Of a stretch of DNA of 64,000 nt, positions 62,195 to 64,000 are shown in pieces. The notes under the pieces are model-generated. The model ran no database searches, was not told the DNA's origin, and was given only the letters and a program-made list of their open reading frames with translations. Position 1 is the first letter of the stretch. Each line of letters starts with the position of its first letter. A program made the translations under genes and the position numbers. Origin of the DNA: Nitrososphaerota archaeon (GTDB lineage: Archaea > Thermoproteota > Nitrososphaeria > Nitrososphaerales > CADDZS01); assembly GCA_021325255.1 (NCBI GenBank), contig JAJPHP010000082.1, forward strand, positions 59,108 through 123,107. Reading direction: 5' to 3'.

Positions 62195-62917
62195 AGCGTA
62201 CTATGCAGAAAGCAAGAAAAATTACCAATCGTTGGTTTGCTTGCGTTTCGGCGTCCAGCTTTCGGGACGAATGTGGCTTTTCCTTTGACAGCGGTTCTAA
62301 TGCCGACCTCAATCTGCGCTGACCGCCGCCTCGGTTTGCCCTCGACTCAAGTGCATGGGCGAGGTTTTGAGATTGGGGACGCAAAAGTCAGAGTAATCGA
62401 GACTATTCCTCCCTTTTTTAGGAGGAGGGAATGGTGGCTCTCTTGCTCACTTCTGGTTGTCCCAGTCCCATTGTTCGGTTCCAATGCGACTTGGCGATAG
62501 CTGACTGCCGCAAGCGCCGTAGGCTTTCCCCGACGCCATTTCTATATCAGCTAATCACGTCTCTTTCCCGGCTGGACGCCGGTCGCAAGACATCAATACC
62601 ATAGAACTGTTCTTTATTTATCACTGCAAGGCGTCAGAAATTCGATCTGGTGTAAAGATTTCTTCGCCCTCCTTCTTCTGTTTCATGTCCTTACTGCCGG
62701 TAGGTGTTCATTGATTATCTTCGACTAGAATGTGGAGAAAATAGCCTGAAGAGAGTTAGGGCATGAAACGGGAGATGAAAGAAACAAACGTCTCGAGGGT
62801 AGTGCGATTATCTCTATGAACTGCTCTACAGAGGCCAATATCTGAAAATTTATGAGGATCCCGGGATTCTGTGTGAAGCTCCGATGCGGAGAGGTGCTGA
62901 AAGCATAGCCTTTGTCT
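62195..62917. other. Gap of about 720 bp with no clear gene
   Basis: Only shadow ORFs are present. TCCTCC (62407-62412) and GGAGGA (62421-62426) form a small hairpin with a T-rich loop. No RNA gene was recognised. Confidence 0.4.
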
Positions 62918-63004
62918 ATGGAGGATGAGGAAGTAGAAGAAAACGAAGAGGAAGAGAACTACGAAGCAGACAATGACGAAGACCATGAAGAGGGCGAGGA
63001 GTAA
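62918..63004 (+). CDS. Possible 28-residue acidic peptide
   Basis: ATG 62918 to TAA 63002-63004 encodes a peptide that is mostly Glu and Asp (MEDEEVEENEEEEN at the start). It could be a small regulatory or DNA-mimic peptide, or the result of GAA/GAG repeats in non-coding DNA. Chance cannot be excluded. It precedes the zinc-finger gene by 80 bp. Confidence 0.3.
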   Translation: MEDEEVEENEEEENYEADNDEDHEEGEE

Positions 63005-63084
63005 TAGTCAGGGAGGGACGGACTTACAGCATCGGCTTTGTGCATTCCTGCGCATAGACGTGCAAATGGTAGAGTGATCTCTTC

Positions 63085-63249
63085 ATGGCACAAGGCAAGT
63101 GTTGTGGCGAGTACTTCCGCAGTCCGGAGGATCTTGCGGAGCACAAAAGGTCCACGCATGGTTATGAATCCCTGTACTGCTGCGGAACTAGGTTCTCATA
63201 TACAGGGGATTACGCTGAACATCAGAGACAGGTGCACGGATTAGATTAG
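63085..63249 (+). CDS. 54-residue protein with two C2H2-like zinc fingers
   Basis: ATG 63085 to TAG 63247-63249 gives 54 residues. Two tandem units are visible: CCGEYFRSPEDLAEHKRSTH (about 6-25) and CCGTRFSYTGDYAEHQRQVH (about 32-51). Each has paired Cys, an aromatic, a helix and His-x4-His, the pattern of C2H2 zinc fingers. Repetition of the motif at even spacing makes chance very unlikely. Small proteins of this kind in archaea probably bind DNA or RNA or protein partners. Nothing in the neighbourhood shows the target. Confidence 0.72.
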   Translation: MAQGKCCGEYFRSPEDLAEHKRSTHGYESLYCCGTRFSYTGDYAEHQRQVHGLD

Positions 63250-63341
63250 GAATCTCTTCTCTATTGCCATAGACAAAGGCATGAAGAAACATCAGAAGGG
63301 CACTTGAAAGGTAAGCGAGCGAGCGCATTTATTTTGATCAG

Positions 63342-63773
63342 TTACTGAACACAGAATTCGTTGCCCTCAGGATCAAGCATAATGACGCAGTACTCCCACT
63401 TGTCTTCGAGCTCGTGATCCTTCTTCGCTCTAATCCCTACGAGCAGCTCCACTTCCTTTCCACCTTGCCCCTTCGCCTCGGCTAATGGTACGCGCAGGCC
63501 ACCACTCGCGTTGATGTCGATGGAGTCAATTTTTCCTAATTTTGTCGTGTCCATCTTCTGAAAGTGGATTCGCATTCCCTTCTCTTCGGGATCGATGATT
63601 GCGTTCGCAGAGATCCATTCTTCTTCAGGCATGTCCTAATCCCTTAGAAAGTCCCTCCGTGACTCGCAACGAGATGGGGGATCTTGCAACTTGTAGTGCA
63701 GCGCTTCCGCATAGAATTTCGAGCGACTTACAGGGTCGCCACAGTCGAAGACGACTTGCAATCTGAATGTCAT
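63342..63773 (-). pseudogene. VOC/glyoxalase-like protein interrupted by an in-frame TAG
   Basis: From ATG 63773 one frame reads FRLQVVFDCGDPVSRSKFYA then EALHYKLQDPPS, the normal N-terminus of a VOC (glyoxalase-like) protein, to a TAG at 63636-63638. The same frame goes on with DMPEEEWISANAIIDPEEKG, then RIHFQKM and VIMLDPEGNEFCV, the normal C-terminus, to 63342. Related proteins read through here with Gln before the MPEEEW block. So a full 143-residue gene is broken by one amber codon. A downstream ATG at 63632 could give the C-terminal 96 residues alone. Simplest view: a pseudogene. Confidence 0.68.
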
Positions 63774-63953
63774 GATCGGCGTGAACACAGCTTATGTTCT
63801 GTTAGCCTGATCAGTCGAGAGATTCATTAGTTCCCGATTATGGTGTGATTAGTCCTTCCGGCACCCTGAACACATATCATTGATAAGTTTCGGGCTATCG
63901 CTCTTTGGATAAGTAACAATATATGCTAGTTAGAGCAATTCGCCGCTGACGCC

Positions 63954-64000
63954 ATGACATCAAAGCAAAAGAGGATAAGGGAGGAAGGAAATAAACCCAG
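63954..64000 (+). CDS. Possible gene start cut by window edge
   Basis: ATG 63954 opens a frame (MTSKQKRIREEGNKP) running to the window end. AACAATATATGC lies about 30 nt upstream, a TATA-like tract at the leaderless distance. Too short to identify. Confidence 0.35.
   Translation, partial: MTSKQKRIREEGNKP

Noticed and set aside
62401..62430. Small TCCTCC/GGAGGA hairpin considered as a terminator
   Set aside because: It is more than 200 bp beyond the nearest stop codon and the T-run is in the loop, not after the stem.

Overview
The window reads as a chromosomal segment of an archaeon, most likely a heterotrophic soil or sediment lineage related to Thaumarchaeota (Nitrososphaeria). The reasons are: many TTG and GTG starts, A/T-rich TATA-like boxes about 25-40 nt before start codons with short or no leaders, small archaeal winged-helix proteins, a VapBC-type remnant, luciferase-like oxidoreductases of the F420 type, and secreted proteins with an N-terminal anchor and a Thr/Ser-rich stalk. 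This placement is an inference: no rRNA, tRNA or ribosomal protein gene lies in the window. I found no insertion sequence, CRISPR array or tRNA.

Layout. 0-5 kb: 5' part of a glycerate 2-kinase, a small broken helix-turn-helix gene, a metallophosphoesterase and a surface protein with a possible beta-propeller. 5-13.5 kb: a UbiD-type decarboxylase with a fused winged helix, a divergent amidohydrolase-type decarboxylase, a DUF59 protein, an FAD monooxygenase, two peptide-transporter ATPases and an alpha/beta hydrolase. 13.4-25.2 kb: eight genes all on the minus strand (xanthine-dehydrogenase-type FAD, 2Fe-2S and molybdopterin subunits, a thiamine-diphosphate enzyme, two MFS carriers, and a binding protein plus fused permease). 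25.4-29.4 kb: a nitroreductase and a second binding protein/permease pair. 29.6-34.3 kb: an ornithine cyclodeaminase homologue divergent from a mandelate-racemase-type enzyme and two tandem opine-dehydrogenase-like enzymes. 34.6-37.5 kb: a membrane-bound winged-helix regulator, an operator-rich divergent promoter, a secreted protein and a decayed toxin-antitoxin pair. 38-51 kb: two M24 peptidase-fold hydrolases, two luciferase-like oxidoreductases, a second molybdenum hydroxylase operon with a CoxG protein, a cupin, a second ornithine cyclodeaminase homologue, a DMT exporter and a lone ABC ATPase. 51.8-64 kb: an orphan AAA ATPase, an MFS carrier, a second thiamine-diphosphate enzyme beside a complete SsuABC-like importer, an unrecognised 235-residue protein, two very small ORFs and an interrupted VOC protein.

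Together this looks like a catabolic island for small organic acids, aromatic acids and amino-acid or opine-like compounds: many carriers, two molybdenum hydroxylases, decarboxylases with different cofactors (prenylated FMN, metal, thiamine diphosphate) and oxidoreductases. Neither hydroxylase has the CO-dehydrogenase active-site motif, so CO oxidation is not supported. Two binding-protein/permease pairs lack an ATPase, and a lone ATPase of the right type lies 22-35 kb away; it may serve both.

The gaps hold several decaying genes (PIN toxin, VOC protein, methyltransferase, membrane protein, wHTH) and several strong perfect palindromes at promoters. Those, and the unassigned opine-dehydrogenase, M24/ornithine-cyclodeaminase and fused UbiD genes, are the parts most worth checking.
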